Below are positions 12,201 to 24,200 of a DNA stretch of 64,000 nucleotides, one piece after another (position 1 is the first letter of the stretch; each line of letters begins with the position of its first letter). Origin of the DNA: Chamaecrista fasciculata (Eukaryota > Streptophyta > Magnoliopsida > Fabales > Fabaceae); assembly GCA_003254925.1 (NCBI GenBank), contig QANZ01043739.1, positions 61,889 to 125,888 on the forward strand, read 5' to 3'. The notes beneath the pieces are model-generated. The model made no database searches, was not told where the DNA came from, and saw nothing but the letters and a program-made list of their open reading frames with translations. Both the position numbers and the translations under genes were made by a program.

Positions 12201-13797
12201 TAACACCGTTTTGACATCTCAAACTCAAAAAATATAAAACATGACATTGCATGGCATACATAAATATTTTAAATTTTTTATCAGAGATACACTTGGAGGA
12301 ATTAAAAAAAGAAAAAAAAAAAAAACTTAGGATTATTCCATATTTTAAATATCTTAAGCTGTTATTTCATAACTCAAATCTACTAACTAAAAATTGTTAA
12401 TTTATATTTATGTATAACAGAAACAATTAGAAAAGAACTTTAGTTATCTTATTTCAACAAAATGGACTATTTAGTCTTCTGTTCCATTTATTTACAACTT
12501 ACAAGCCATATTCAGCAACACACCCACACGTGACTCAGCCACATGTAGTCAGTGTGTAATGTCAGTATCAAACACGAGTTTTTCAAGTGACAAGCTTGAT
12601 AGACCTGTATGTGCTTCATTAGATCTCAATGGATGAACGAACATTTCTTATGCAGTTTGCTTTCAAGCTAGACTCTGCTTTTTCACCAGTACAAGCACCT
12701 TCCCTTAAATCCTCGTGGCAAACACCTGGCCACTATTCCCTTCTGATTATTGCCAATTGCTACAGAGTGACTAAGTTTAAGAAAATAGTTTTGGAACCGC
12801 TCAATAATTCACACCAGCAAAGTCACCGCAAAAGCGCATAAAGCACACATGAATCCTCACAAACTTGTAAACAATAACAAAAAAAAAAAACTTAATTTCA
12901 AGAAAAAAAAATAATAAATAAAACTTCCGAGAGGTTGAGCTTGAGCACTCATTTTCTGCTTTCTGCTAACTAGAATTTCACGAACAGAATTCCACTTCAA
13001 CTATTATATTATTATTTCTTAATTATTGCATTTTTAATTATTACGCTATCTGTGAAATGGAAGAAATGCAAACAATAGAGCACCAGATTTTGTTTTTCAA
13101 ACGAGATTTCAGAAGAAAAAAAAATTAACAATGGCGCGATTCATACTAGAGGTAGCCATAGAACGAAGCTTGAGCACTCATTTTCTGCTTTCTGCTCACT
13201 AGAATTTCACGAACAGAATTCCACTTCAACTATTATATTATTATTTCTTAATTATTGCATTTTTAATTATTACGCTATCTGTGAAATGGAAGAAATGCAA
13301 ACAATAGAGCACCAGATTTTGTTTTTCAAACGAGATTTCAGAAGAAAAAAAAATTAACAATGGCGCGATTCATACTAGAGGTAGCCATGGAACGAAGCTT
13401 GAGCACTCATTTTCTGCTTTCTGCTCACTAGAATTTCACGAACAGAATTCCACTTCAACTGTATCCATCAGCATTTTGCTTATATCTACGGTTATATACT
13501 ATTATTTCTTAATTATTTCATTTTTAGTCATTACGCTATCTGTGAAAAGCAAGAAATGCAAACAATAGAGCACCAGATTTTGTTTTTCAAACGAGATTTC
13601 AAAAAACAAAAAATTAACAATGGCGCGATTCATTTCATACTAGCGCAAAAAATTAACCATACCTTGAATCGAGCGGGAAGATTGGCGTCGCGATTATTGC
13701 AGAAAATGTTGCGATGATCCGGTGCCTGAGGTTCGACTGCGCCGAGTCGAACCGTTCGCGACGAAGAAGTTTGCTGGATTGGAGGATTCAGACCCAT
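216..13797 (-). CDS. ALA3: P4-type phospholipid-transporting ATPase (flippase), ALA3-like; first nine exons, 3' part beyond the window
   Basis: P4-ATPases move phospholipids to the cytosolic leaflet of Golgi and other membranes, working with an ALIS/CDC50 subunit (family knowledge). Nine exons join in phase to 268 residues: 13663-13797, 11630-11695, 10954-11015, 5502-5583, 4234-4344, 3342-3419, 2593-2689, 1402-1508 and 216-281. The start ATG (13797) is the only one after an upstream in-frame TAG. Visible pieces are [16 protein letters not shown] near the N-terminus, [10 protein letters not shown] and [10 protein letters not shown] before TM1 (about residues 46-77), PVSPITN between TM1 and TM2, IKEAFEDW after TM2, and [10 protein letters not shown]. 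The actuator motif [19 protein letters not shown] starts at residue 179, with DGET at 183-186, followed by [14 protein letters not shown] and [12 protein letters not shown]. All introns are GT-AG. The phosphorylation site, nucleotide-binding domain and TM3-10 lie to the left of the window. Intron 3 (5584-10953) is enlarged by retroelements. No lesion was seen. ALA3 is preferred over other ALA types from the DGET context and N-terminus. Confidence 0.88.
3950..4140. repeat. Possible LTR-like remnant in ALA3 intron 5
   Basis: The stretch contains a TTGATATCAATTGATGAGACC segment and a CAATGTGGGATTTAGG segment. Both resemble common plant retroelement LTR or primer-site remnants. No paired end or target duplication was found, so this is a weak call. 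Confidence 0.25.
6140..6330 (-). repeat. 3' LTR of the copia element
   Basis: On the minus strand the sequence after the polypurine tract begins TGTTGGTGACCC and ends GGGTAACAACA. The termini are an inverted TGTTG/CAACA pair, 191 bp apart. No second copy lies near 9.4 kb. Confidence 0.65.
6338..7682 (-). pseudogene. Copia RT N-terminus fused to RNase H (RT core deleted)
   Basis: Minus-strand frames give the start of copia [38 protein letters not shown]. The sequence then jumps near 7042 to [25 protein letters not shown], which lies after the RT palm, and runs through [20 protein letters not shown] and [12 protein letters not shown] (RNase H). The segment that should hold the YVDD catalytic motif is missing, roughly 130 residues by comparison with the family. 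The frame also changes at the join, so no functional RT can come from this copy. The RNase H part itself reads open to its stop beside the 3' LTR. Confidence 0.85.
7557..7692 (-). repeat. Five-copy 27-bp in-frame tandem repeat in the copia polyprotein
   Basis: Units start at 7557, 7584, 7611, 7638 and 7665, each beginning AATCTCCCCCTG. Each encodes nine residues of the type GEIDETVVQ on the minus strand. The last unit has six Cs instead of five, which breaks the reading frame. Confidence 0.9.
7663..9072 (-). pseudogene. Copia protease and integrase portion (gag mostly missing)
   Basis: From the ATG at 9072 the minus-strand frame has a short leader. It then shows the protease-like [16 protein letters not shown]-pre-integrase WHRRLGHPS, zinc-binding CDACEFAK and the integrase core. 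The catalytic residues are visible in [16 protein letters not shown] and [10 protein letters not shown]. It continues into the C-terminal region ([27 protein letters not shown]) and stops in the 27-bp repeat through a one-base insertion. Normally several hundred gag codons precede the protease; here almost none remain. The GC-rich sequence upstream to 9381 is open but does not look like gag. Confidence 0.85.
10073..10573 (-). mobile_element. Solo LTR in ALA3 intron 3
   Basis: The 501-bp stretch begins TGTCACGG and ends CGTGACA, an inverted TG..CA pair. It is flanked by CACC on both sides (ACACC if the terminal A is shared). On the minus strand it holds a TATA-like CTATAAATAGAGG near 10270. 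Three spaced copies of a CCACCTCCT..ATGGACGGT motif lie at about 10288-10382. No internal retroelement sequence adjoins it, so recombination between two LTRs probably removed the rest. Confidence 0.6.
12939..13640. repeat. Three tandem copies of a 229-bp unit in ALA3 intron 1
   Basis: Units start at 12939, 13168 and 13397, each at GCTTGAGCACTCATTTTCTG. The first two are nearly identical. The third carries an insertion of about 30 bases near 13460-13495 and scattered changes. The array ends about 25 bp from the exon 1 donor. Confidence 0.93.
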
Positions 13798-15205
13798 TCT
13801 CGACGATCTCGAAGACGACGTTGATGATCGATCTATAACCTAATCGAGGCCGCAACTGCATATCCTTCAAATTCTTCAACTGCGAGAGCTTCTCGATCCT
13901 TTCGTTTTTTTAGGACGCTAGAGAAGAATCATGCAATTTGCATTTGCAACACCCGTTCGAAATTTCGCCCTCCAGTTTCCTATTTCCCATTTTGCCCTTG
14001 GAAATCTTTCTTTCTTACTTTCCCTATTTCCTATTTCTTTTCTTTCTATTTTCAGTTAGCTTCTTTGAATAAAGCGTTGTCCTTACGCAATTACGCGCAC
14101 TCCGACCGCGTGAATAGAAATTAGAATCTTTTTAATTTATTATTGAATTTTTATATCAAATATTAACTTCTTCCTCACAATTTTGTAGTTTATTCAATTG
14201 TATCATTTTGCACTAATTTCTTAAATGGATAATAGCAAATTTTGAGTGACTTATGATATATAATATAAGATTACTAAAAAATAAATCATGAGTTAGATTA
14301 AAAATTATGGACTTTATTGATTTTTCACTTGGTCACCTAATCAAGTAGTGGACTAGTGAGGGTTTAAATCTCACATTTAAATGTTCAAAACATTTTGCAA
14401 CTAACTGTTTATTCTTATATGGAGGACCCGTGATAAAAAAATTAGTTATTGTTCTCCATAGTAGATACTTGATTTAGAGGGAAAGAATCACATGAAGTTT
14501 ATTGATAATTCATTGGATGAAGTTAAAGTAAAAGACAAAATTAGTCAAAATATAAAATTTTAAGGATGAATTTGACAGTAAATGAACTTTGGGGATGAAA
14601 TAAAAAAACTAATGTAAATTTTGGGGACTAAAAATATGCTTTTCCAAAAAGAATTATTGATTTAGTTATGGACTATTCCTATAATGTTATCATACTAATT
14701 TCTTTTGTCGTCTCTAATCCCTTCTTTCCAACGCAAATCATCCATTAAAATATACTTAAATTTTAAATTTACATAAGTTTGTCAGTTTGTGTGTGCTCTA
14801 GGGTCCCTGATAATTAAGGTAAGGATTCATTTCTATTTTAGTTTATTATATATTTAATATATTTTTAAGTAGAGAGACGTTAGGAATACCAATAAATTTG
14901 TGGATTTGCAATGAATATGTATACGTTAAGATTTAGGAGTTATTAAAGGTGATATAATATATTGGTCAAAGTGTAATTTGGTCTCATAATTTTTCTCAAT
15001 TTCAATTTAGTTTTATAATATTTTTTTGATGCACTTTTAATCCTATATATTTGGGTCAGGTTGTAAAAATTGTTTTATATTTTTGCAAAAGATTTTATAT
15101 TGGAAATAACAGTAAATTTTTTTATAAAAATATGTGACCAAATCTACAACAACAAAATATATTTGATTAAAAGTACACTTTATTCTTTATCCTAATATAT
15201 GTATA

Positions 15206-15526
15206 CGAGAGGCTTTGCGTGCCCTAACGTGCACGCAAATATGTATGTAAAATATAAAACTATTTAAAAATAATTTGTTAAGAGAGAATATCACAAGATA
15301 CCAAAGTGTCACTTTTAAAATGACCGAGTACTAAAGTGAAATATGACCAAATTATAGAGTACCAAAGTGTAATTTACCTTTTTTTTATGGAGTTTAAAAT
15401 ATTAATGAAAATCAAAATTAACTTATTTGATGTGAGAGAACGTGAACTAAAGGAAAGTGGGTGATTTTTTTTTTATTTTTTTAATTCAATAATTCTAAGT
15501 GATCGATGGAGCTATATAATATAAGA
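15206..15526 (-). mobile_element. Helitron-like short non-autonomous element, copy 1
   Basis: On the minus strand the 5' side reads TCTTATATTATATAGCTCC. The 3' side has the hairpin GCGTGC..GCACGC followed by AAAGCCTCT, a mutated CTAG end. Internal sequence differs from the other copies and includes a fragment of another repeat. Confidence 0.45.
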
Positions 15527-16129
15527 TATTCAATGACAATGAAACCCAATGTTATGATGTGCTAAGATATTCAGATGTGTATTGGACTGAAACTTTAAAG
15601 CAATTAAAAGCAATTAAAGGCAAATTGATATGTGTTTTTTTTTTGCCAAAAAAAAAAAGATATGTGTTATTTTGCCAAAAAGTAGAACATGAACTAAAAA
15701 GTTTAAGCATCGCCAAACTTATTTCTCTGCCTTTGAAACTAGGTGTCTGAAAACAACGCGCGGGAACAGAGCGTGGAGCCTAAAAGGGGAAAGTTCAATC
15801 TTTCATTGACGGAAGAAAAGAGGGCAAAATAGACAATTCGTAATCAGGGTACGAGTTTTTCATTTATTTTCTCCTATCACAACGACACGTGGCCGAACCA
15901 GTGCATGATGAAAATATCTCGCGCCTTTCACATTCGCAACGGTTTCATGAAGCGTATATGAACCATAGTTTGTAACGGCCACCAGTTTGTCTCTTTCACG
16001 TTTTTCTTTTTTATTTTAAATGAAATGAAATCACTCCACCTTATTTATTTATTTGTTGAATTGTTAATTGTTAGGAGTAATTTGGTTCTATATCTATTTA
16101 TATTTATATCTATATTTCTTTTTGGCCAT

Positions 16130-16332
16130 TATATCTATATCTATACTATATTATACGTGAAAAAAAAATTTTTGTCGTCCTCTCACTTATACTAAAATAA
16201 AAATATTACATGTAATTAAAATAAAAAAAAATTTACTATTTAGTCCCTCCTTTTTTATTGAGTTAACAATTTAGTCTCTTATTTATTTTATATACATATT
16301 TGCGTGCATGTTAAGACACGCAAAACCCCTAA
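16130..16332 (+). mobile_element. Helitron-like short non-autonomous element, copy 2
   Basis: It shares the 'ACTATTTAGTC ... TTAACAATTTAGTC ... ATTTGCGTGC' core with the other copies. It ends with the hairpin GCGTGC..ACACGC, AAAACCC and CTAA before a T. The 5' edge is approximate. Confidence 0.45.
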
Positions 16333-16400
16333 TATATATATATTATTTCACCGAATTGTCATATAAGTATTTAGTTCTTATACTTTGTTCATATATTATA

Positions 16401-16580
16401 CTAGTTGATTTGCGTGTCCTAACGGGCACGCAAATATGTATGTGAAATAAATAAGGGACTAAATTGTTAACTTAGTAAAGAAAGAGAGACCAAATAATAA
16501 ATTTTCTCTTATTTTTAATTTCATAGACTATAATTTTAAACATGGACGACCAGAAAGGGGTGGAGCCATATAATATAAGA
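16401..16580 (-). mobile_element. Helitron-like short non-autonomous element, copy 3
   Basis: On the minus strand it starts TCTTATATTATATGGCTCC after a host A. It ends with a GTGCCCG..GGACACG hairpin and CTAG before a host T. This A/T context and 3' hairpin are Helitron hallmarks. About 180 bp long, with no coding capacity. Confidence 0.55.
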
Positions 16581-17610
16581 TATACTATATTCACTTTTAG
16601 TATTTTTTAGAATTATGAGAAGATTAAATTAGCAAGGATTCTTTCAATAAAGAGTCTTCATAAACTAAATTTAAGATTTAGAATATGAAATAATAAGGAA
16701 GAACTCTTATTTATAAAAAGAATTAGAGATAACAAATCAAATCTATCTTATATGAGGCATAGGAATAGTCATGCGCTATGACATGTGCTATGGTTTATTT
16801 CTTCTTGTGCGTCCCATTATCCTCTCTTTGTTAAGGGAATTCTGGTGCTATTTTCTTTCACTCTAAGATTTTATCAATAGGTCAACTCATGACTTAATTG
16901 GACTCACTCATGGGCATATCCAGACCCATAATACTAAGTTACTAACATTTTTATTCCAATTCTAAATACATCCTCATTCTCATATTTGCCTGACCATCAA
17001 TCTAAATTATTTAATGTGATGTACATGTAAATGTATACAACTCAATGCTAAGACAAAATTTCTTCAAAGATAAAAAATGCCAAGACAAACGGGCCCCCAA
17101 CATAGGTCTTTTGATTTTTTATATGGTATATGAAAATCATACAATTAAGTTTGGTTAATTCTAAAGGTATAAGATTCCATTTTTAGTGAATCTCAAAACT
17201 TCTAAAAGAATAGAATTAAGTTAATTAATCAAAATTAAGATAAACAACCCCTATTCTTGTAATTCGAGGAACAAGTGAAAAATTTTGAGGATCAAAACAA
17301 AATAAAAAATGTTTGAGGACCCAAATGAAATCTATCCTATAATTCAAGGACCAAAATAAAATTTTTACCCAAAAAATTAATCTTGATTGCAAACGTTTTT
17401 TTTTTCTTTTTGGGTCAATATTGCAAACGATTAATATAACAATAATATAATATCCCACTATCCTAAAGAACAGGCCCAGGAGTTTCAATACTTTAGCCCA
17501 TATCAAAGGGATCCAAAGCCCAAAGCCTAAAAGAAGCCATCATAAATCATAAATAACTAAATTATTAAGGTAGAAATTGCCTATTCTGAAAGGATAATCT
17601 ATCCTTCCAA

Positions 17611-20244
17611 ATGGCATTAGCTACTGCAACCCTTGCTCCTTTGATCAATAATCTCTCCCTCCATTCATCCACCAAGCTCCTTCACTTCAATACAAATCAT
17701 GCTTTTCCTTCCCGATTCTGCTACACCCTTCGTTCAAATCCCACAATCAGAATTTGCCATGGCAAGGTATATAATATAATAAAATAAAATAATATTATAA
17801 TACGCATGTTTATGTATCATTCATTATCTCAAAGTGAAAGAAAATACACATTCGTTTCACTGCTGGCTCATTTCTTGTTAGTTGAATAATTCAGCTGAGG
17901 GAGAAGCAGATGACATAGAGGAAGCCCTATTTGGTGGGTACGATCACGGAGCTGAGGATGAGACCGACGAAGAAGATGCCGAGAGCAGTATTGACTTGTT
18001 GATTAGATTCTTACATAGCATGTTTAAGAAGGTGTCTAAGAGAGCCAAGAAGGCCTCTCGTTCGGTTCTACCCTCAGTGATATCTCCCCAGCTTGTGAGT
18101 TTCCCTTTGATCTAGACTGAATTCTTCGACATTCGAGCTCAAGACTTGTGAGGAGTAAACTAACAATTTGGTCTATGAATAATCACCGAGCTGGCAATTC
18201 AGTCTTTCAAATATTGAAATATGGGCTTAGTCTCGGAAGATCAAAATGGTATACTAATTAATCTTTTCTTATAGACTAAATAGTATGCTGTTTTAATGTT
18301 TTAGGGACTAAAAAGTATACCATTTTGATCTTTTAGGATTAAATATGTATATCTTTGAGCGCTGAGTTGTCAATTCAGTAATCTTTCAGGGACCAAATTG
18401 TTAGTTTACTTGACTTGTGAATGTGGAAGTACTTAATTGGGGAGCTTTGATGCCCTCAATTGGAATTAATCTTAGTCTAAACTGTTAAAACGGATGGGTG
18501 TTAAAAAAAATCCATAATTCAGACCTGAAAAAAAGAATGTTCATGTAATTGGACAAGTTTAGTTTAGCCATATGGGTATATCATTGGTTGCTATAGTTTT
18601 GTGGTATGGGTTCAGTTCATAAGTGATATTGGATGAATTTGCTAGTGCTGATGCAAACTTTGTTTATCTATAGCCCTAACAAGTGTCAATTGTGATAATT
18701 ACTAAAGGGACTCTAGTTCACATGATGGGTTTGAACAAAGAAAGTTACTTAAAAAGGTCGTTTTTGATTGTCATTCTGATGTATGGTTGAAAATTTCTTG
18801 TAGATTCTCGCTTCAACTTTCTGTTTTTCTTTCCTTGTATTTGCCTTTATATCCACTTTTTTTCTTTTTTGGGTGAGATGGATTGCGTGTGTTTTGTGAA
18901 CCAGAATCTCTCTTCCTTGGTTGGCTTTACATTTAGCTTGTTTGGTTTCTTTAAAGTTTAAACACTGAATCTCGTGGCATTATTCCCTTGTTTTTTCCTG
19001 TTGTCTGCTGCTTATCTGAGTTAATGTGGTTGATTTTATCTCTAAACTTGTTACTTTTTGCTTCCTCTTAAATCTCCTCGTGTGGATCCGGAATTCAGGT
19101 TTCTTTCGCAGTTGATGGGACTCTGCTACTTGCTTCACTTTCTATTGTTAAAGCATTTCTTGAGGTACTGTTTCCCATCATCAATTCTTCATGATCTAGT
19201 TGGAAGTTGAAACTTCATCTTTCTTACTTAACATATAATTCTTTTCTATATAATATTTTATCACTTGCTGAATCAAATCAAATATTTTTTCCCCCCATTT
19301 TTTGGTTCCATCTCTTTTCACCATTGACTTAGGGTGTGCTTGGTTGAGGACAAAATAGGGTAGTGGTAAGTGAGAGGTTGAATGTTTTGAATGGAGGCTA
19401 CTTGTCTCTTGTTGCTTGGTACTACAAAAGTATGGAATGATTGAGAGTAGAATGGCATCCTTCCCATGAGAGGAAAATGAGGTTAAACTGATTTTTTGTC
19501 CCCTACCATGCATCAAGTAGTGAAAACCAAAACCTTATAAAGAATCCAAACCCTTACCATGTTCAGGCCCTTAGCAAATTTAAACTTCTATGTGAAGCGC
19601 AGCCTTAACAAACGAATCATGGATGTAAGCAAGGTGTATTGATCAAAGAAATCTGCATCTAAGAGGTGGTGTAAAAAGGTGATTTGCAAATACCATCTGT
19701 CCCCTTAAGATTTAGTTCAACTATAGTCGGTTATTATAAAGGATAGCAAAGGGAAGTCAATTTCTTGTCTAGATTAAAAAGAATGAGTTTTCACTCTTAA
19801 TCCAACAAAATATCAAAATAAAAGTTTTACTTTCTTTCCCATTTCCATTTTTTCTCTCCCAACAATATCTTGAATACCGAAACTATTCATGAACATGATC
19901 TCGTGAATTTATTGAAGAATCAACACTAAAGTTAGAGTTCAGTTGAGACTACTACAATCAATAAGAAAGGGCATAAAATTAGGTTATGGTAACTAGTAAC
20001 TTCTCAGTAGTCAGTAATTCCTTTGAAGAGTTGTCTTTGCTTTATAATTTGAAAAAAGTACCGAGGTTTGAGAAAGAAATTAACAATCTTTGGCGGAAAT
20101 GAATGATAGGTGATGTGTACCCTAGGAGGTGCTGTATTTGCTGGGATTCTGCTTCTTCGTTTGATATGGGCAGCAGTTGCTTACTTCCAATCCAGTGGCA
20201 ATAACTTAAACCAGGGAGGAAGTTCCTTTGGTGCTGTAGCATAG
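17611..20244 (+). CDS. SHW1: Small plastid-targeted/membrane protein resembling SHW1 (SHORT HYPOCOTYL IN WHITE LIGHT 1)
   Basis: Four exons (17611-17766, 17882-18094, 19099-19164, 20110-20244) join in phase 0 to 189 residues, all with GT-AG introns. Residues 1-52 are rich in Ser/Thr/Leu, poor in acidic residues and start MALATATLAP, like a chloroplast transit peptide. Residues 53-85 are acidic (EEALFGG, EDETDEEDAESS). A basic stretch KKVSKRAKKASR follows near 106. Two hydrophobic segments fall at about 126-147 (VSFAVDGTLLLASLSIVKAF) and 148-171 (LGGAVFAGILLLRLIWAAVAYF). In Arabidopsis SHW1 acts in light-controlled seedling growth (family knowledge); that name is from remembered similarity in the IDLLIRFLHSMFKKVSKRAKK to FQSSG region. 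The exon structure is much surer than the name. Intron 2 holds a Mutator-type MITE. Confidence 0.8.
18152..18411. mobile_element. Mutator-type MITE in intron 2 of the SHW1-like gene
   Basis: Inverted ends AGTAAACTAACAATTTGGTC and its complement flank 260 bp. The flanks are a perfect 9-bp duplication, GACTTGTGA, at 18143-18151 and 18412-18420. The same family recurs at 57631-57864. Confidence 0.85.
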
Positions 20245-21281
20245 TCTTTCAGCATTATAACAAAGCATTGTGATTTTGTACAAGTTGGGGTGGTAGTGCA
20301 TACCAAGTGGAGATTACTCGAAAGTCTAATTTACATACTTTAGTTTTTAAAAGTTGTGTATACATTTAAGTCCTTTTGTCCTTACAAATTAATCTCTAAT
20401 TATAGACTTGAAGGATTAAGCTATATTGTATATACGACTTTCAAAGACTAAAGTGTATAATTTAAATTTTCGAAGATTGAGTGTTGTCAACTCAAGGATT
20501 AAATTGTATGTTTTCTCTTAATTCTTTTTAAAGCATAAAATTTACAATGTTATGTGTCTAATTAGTTGGGTTACAAGAGAAAGTGCTTTTCCCTTGGGTG
20601 TAGTCTAAATTCTTGATGAGTGACAACTATGGTGGGAATACCTATCTGGTATATGAGAAATTGAATTTTCTAAATACTTGGAAATTTATACATGGGATGT
20701 TGTAATTTGATTTATATTTTTATACATGTCAAATTTGAAATTTATGGTTCTTATAAATAAGTTTACAAATAACATGTAATTGAGATACATACCAATTTAA
20801 TCAAAATTTTCAGAAAATGCTGTGTGAGTTGTTTCTGTTGGTGCTGAGCTCTTCGCTGTTAAGTGCACTCACAGGGACTTCCAAAATGAAAAAGCAATGC
20901 CATAGTGGGCTTAATTTATTAGTTCAACATATCATAGACAAGTAAATGTTGAAACTGTAACACAAAGTATGTGAGTAATGTGTATTCACGAGAAGCTGCA
21001 TTCTTTTACAAGAATAATACTCTTACTATATGATTGAAGATCAGCATAGAAAGCCTTTAGACCATTATGCATATTGGGTAAATGAATACTTTTCAACACG
21101 CTAACAAATGGAGATGCCTACATATTACTTAAGCAGATCCTGCAAATACAACAGCTCCATGGCTCGTGCTGAAACTGAGAATGAGGTGTCCTCTCTACTT
21201 CATACCTTTGAGTATGTATGATTTCATATGGTCTTACAGATGCATCATTTATTGTCAGGTGTGTATGAATTTCATGGATTG
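20245..21281. other. Convergent intergenic region between SHW1-like and BPE-like genes
   Basis: This holds the 3' ends of two convergent genes. A degenerate inverted repeat at about 20320-20511 (ACTTTAGTTTTTAAAAGT... with a matching 'ACTTTCAAAGACTAAAGT' arm) looks like an old MITE. Nothing else was recognised. Confidence 0.6.
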
Positions 21282-24200
21282 TTATGATGTTCTGTCAAAA
21301 CCACCTCCTACCTGCATATGTAACCACTCCGGCGATGAACCTCGGCTAAACTCTCGTGTTGCTTGAGAACCAAATTCCATCCCAGTTGTGTCAAATGTTT
21401 GCTGACCAAACTGTAACAAAAAATAGATCTCATATATCTCAAATTTTGCAGCATGGATGAAAAACTGAAAACCAAGGATCATTCTGAATATTTTATGCAC
21501 ATAGGCTGAAGTAAAAGTATGTAAATTGGAAAATTTCAGCCATCCGTTGAAATACAAGGGACAGATCCAAAGCGATGAACGACTGAGATTATCTAATTCA
21601 TATACTTCAGCAAATCTACTTCCCATATATTTTAGCTCTTTTAAATAAGAGATTTCCTACAGAGTTACATACAGCTATAATCTACTCTCAGATATAAATA
21701 CATATATGGCAGTGTATTTTTTTCATTCCTTGGGCTTATTTTCAATTTTGTTTTCGTTTTTTATTGTCAATTTTGCTTTTAATGTTAACAAAATCTTTAA
21801 TTTCGTCCAAATTAATATTGAGAAATTTTAATTTATCAACTACATGATCTAAAAGTGGCACATTTTTTTAGAAACTACAAATGAAATTGAGATTTTGTTG
21901 TATGCTAACTCTTTTGAATCAAATATTAATACGATTTGACTATATGTACAAATTAGATTATTTTTTATAATTAATAATTAATTTAGATGATGTTAGGAAT
22001 TATTCTAAACATCAACATGAAATTAATAGAAAAAAAAAAATCAAAGACAATTAAAAATGACATCAAACGTTGGGGATGGAAAAAGCACTTTTACCTACTA
22101 AAATATCTACTAGTTAAACTAATCAGTCCTGAAAAAAATCTTGAAAAAAGAGTATGAAAAGTAGCCAGCAAAGATGCCTGCAAAAAAAAAAACATCCATC
22201 GGATGCATGCCGTTCTATCTTGCTTGCATTCTAAAGACTGTGTTACCATTTTAAGTTAGTGTTGTTTTTTTTTTGGTTGATCTTATCTTAAGAAGAGTAA
22301 GTATGTTTCGATTTTTTAAAAAACAGAATTTTGCAATATCTTATGAACTAGATATAGTTATATATACGGCCTTAAAGCCTTTTATGAAATGATATTCTAA
22401 TTTTGATCTCCCCTTCCCAAAACAAAAAAAAAAAAGGTAAGAAGTAAGAAGCCTTGTTAGTTTTTTCTTTTTTCAGAAAAAAGGCGTTTAATATCATCTT
22501 TCTTTATAGCTCAATTTTCAGATAATACAACTCTTTGAAGCTGAGAAGTTTGAGTTTCATGATATATATCAGTGGCTACACACAATATAACAAAAAGTGA
22601 AAAATACTCATGGCATAAGAGAAACGAATTAAGTTAGTTATGTTACATAAAAGTTTCAATGTAAAATTAAGGATGTTGTTGAAGACTTACATCTTTAGGT
22701 GTAAAGACTTCAAGGCCAGGGTCTCTTGAATTGACGGTTTCAAGTTTCATTGACAAGAACTGTGTCATCCAATAAAATTACATGGCTAAATTCAGTTTGT
22801 GATGAGAAATTTAAAGTTAAGATAAGTCGGCTAAGATACAAACAACAAGGGAAAAAGTAAAAAAGGAGTTATACCTCGACTTGGCGCTGCAATGATTGGA
22901 TATAATTAATTATCTCATCAAGAACCAACGCTTTCCCAATAACCTGAATCCACAAAAGCATTTTATTTTAAAATTTCATCGTAAACATTGCTCATTACAG
23001 TGTGACACCAATCATGAGGAATGATTTTCAGCTATCTTACCAATACATATATTTTTATCTATACTTATATATATCTGGACTCTGGATATGTAAAGAACAC
23101 TTTTTTCTTTCTTTTCAATTATTTGTGTAAACTAATTAATCTAGCCTTTAGAATATATAAATGTCATTATCTTAATCTATAGACTTTTAAATTGATTAAT
23201 TTAGTCCTAAAGAATTTAAGACTAGTTACAACTTACAAGTTATTCATTGATTTCCATTCAATAAATACTTTTATTACTATACAACTCAATTCATTGAGGT
23301 ATTAAATATCACTTGAGTTATAAATTTTTGAAGACTAAATCAATTAATTCAAAATTTTAAGGACTAAAATAACAACACCCATATAACTTATGGATTGAAT
23401 TAATAGGTCACTCTAAGTTATTTCCTTCAGATTAAAACAAAATTATTGGTCACGAGAGCATAATCAAGAAAACTTATTTTTTATCTTTAAATTTGTCTTA
23501 AAACTACAATTGAGTCTATATATATTGAAAATATACTTATCGTCTCTGATTTTTTTTTTTTATGAATATCAAAAATTTAATCCCCACAGTCTAATTTAGA
23601 AACTAAATAGCTTACGGTTATAAAGAAAGCAGGGACCCAAAAGTATATTTTTAATATATAGGAACTAAATCACAATTTTGAAACAAATTGAAGGACTAAA
23701 AAAATAAGTTTCCTCAAAGTTTTGCACCTACAGGCTACAACAATCATACCTTATTACATCCAGGAACCAAATCCTGAAGAATTTTCATCCTCTCACTGAT
23801 CTTTTCCCTCCTGGCCTGTTCCAATCAGAAAGCTTAATCAGCTGTATACTCTACAACTCCAAATCAATAACTCCTTTTACTCCAAATTTATGGTAAAAGA
23901 GTTTAAAAAACAATAGTCTAATACTCTAATTTTTCATTCACTTTCAAGATAAATAGTAAATCAAAACTTTGAAAGTAACCTACTCTTTCTGCTAGACTGT
24001 GACTATCAGTAGCTTGACCCCTTCTCGCTCGTACATGGATGTAATCTTGCTTAGGAGGCTCAGGATTTGGCTGAGTACTTTGATCCGTAGGCTTTTCTGA
24101 ACTGTTTTCTGCTTCAGCTTTAGTATCACGGCTTTCGTCCCTATTCACCGATGATTTAAGCCGCTTTCCATCTCCATCATTATTATTCTGCCCCAATTTC

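Larger units (their letters stand above)
13798..17610. other. Intergenic region between divergent ALA3-like and SHW1-like genes
   Basis: The part next to 13797 is the ALA3 5' leader and promoter side. The rest is AT-rich and holds three Helitron-like elements (listed separately). Small remnants of TIR repeats with 'ggggatgaaat / ggggactaaaa' signatures lie near 14540-14650 and 15290-15375. The proximal SHW1 upstream sequence (17460-17530) has GGCCCA/AGCCCA motifs like plant site II elements. No gene was recognised. Confidence 0.7.
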
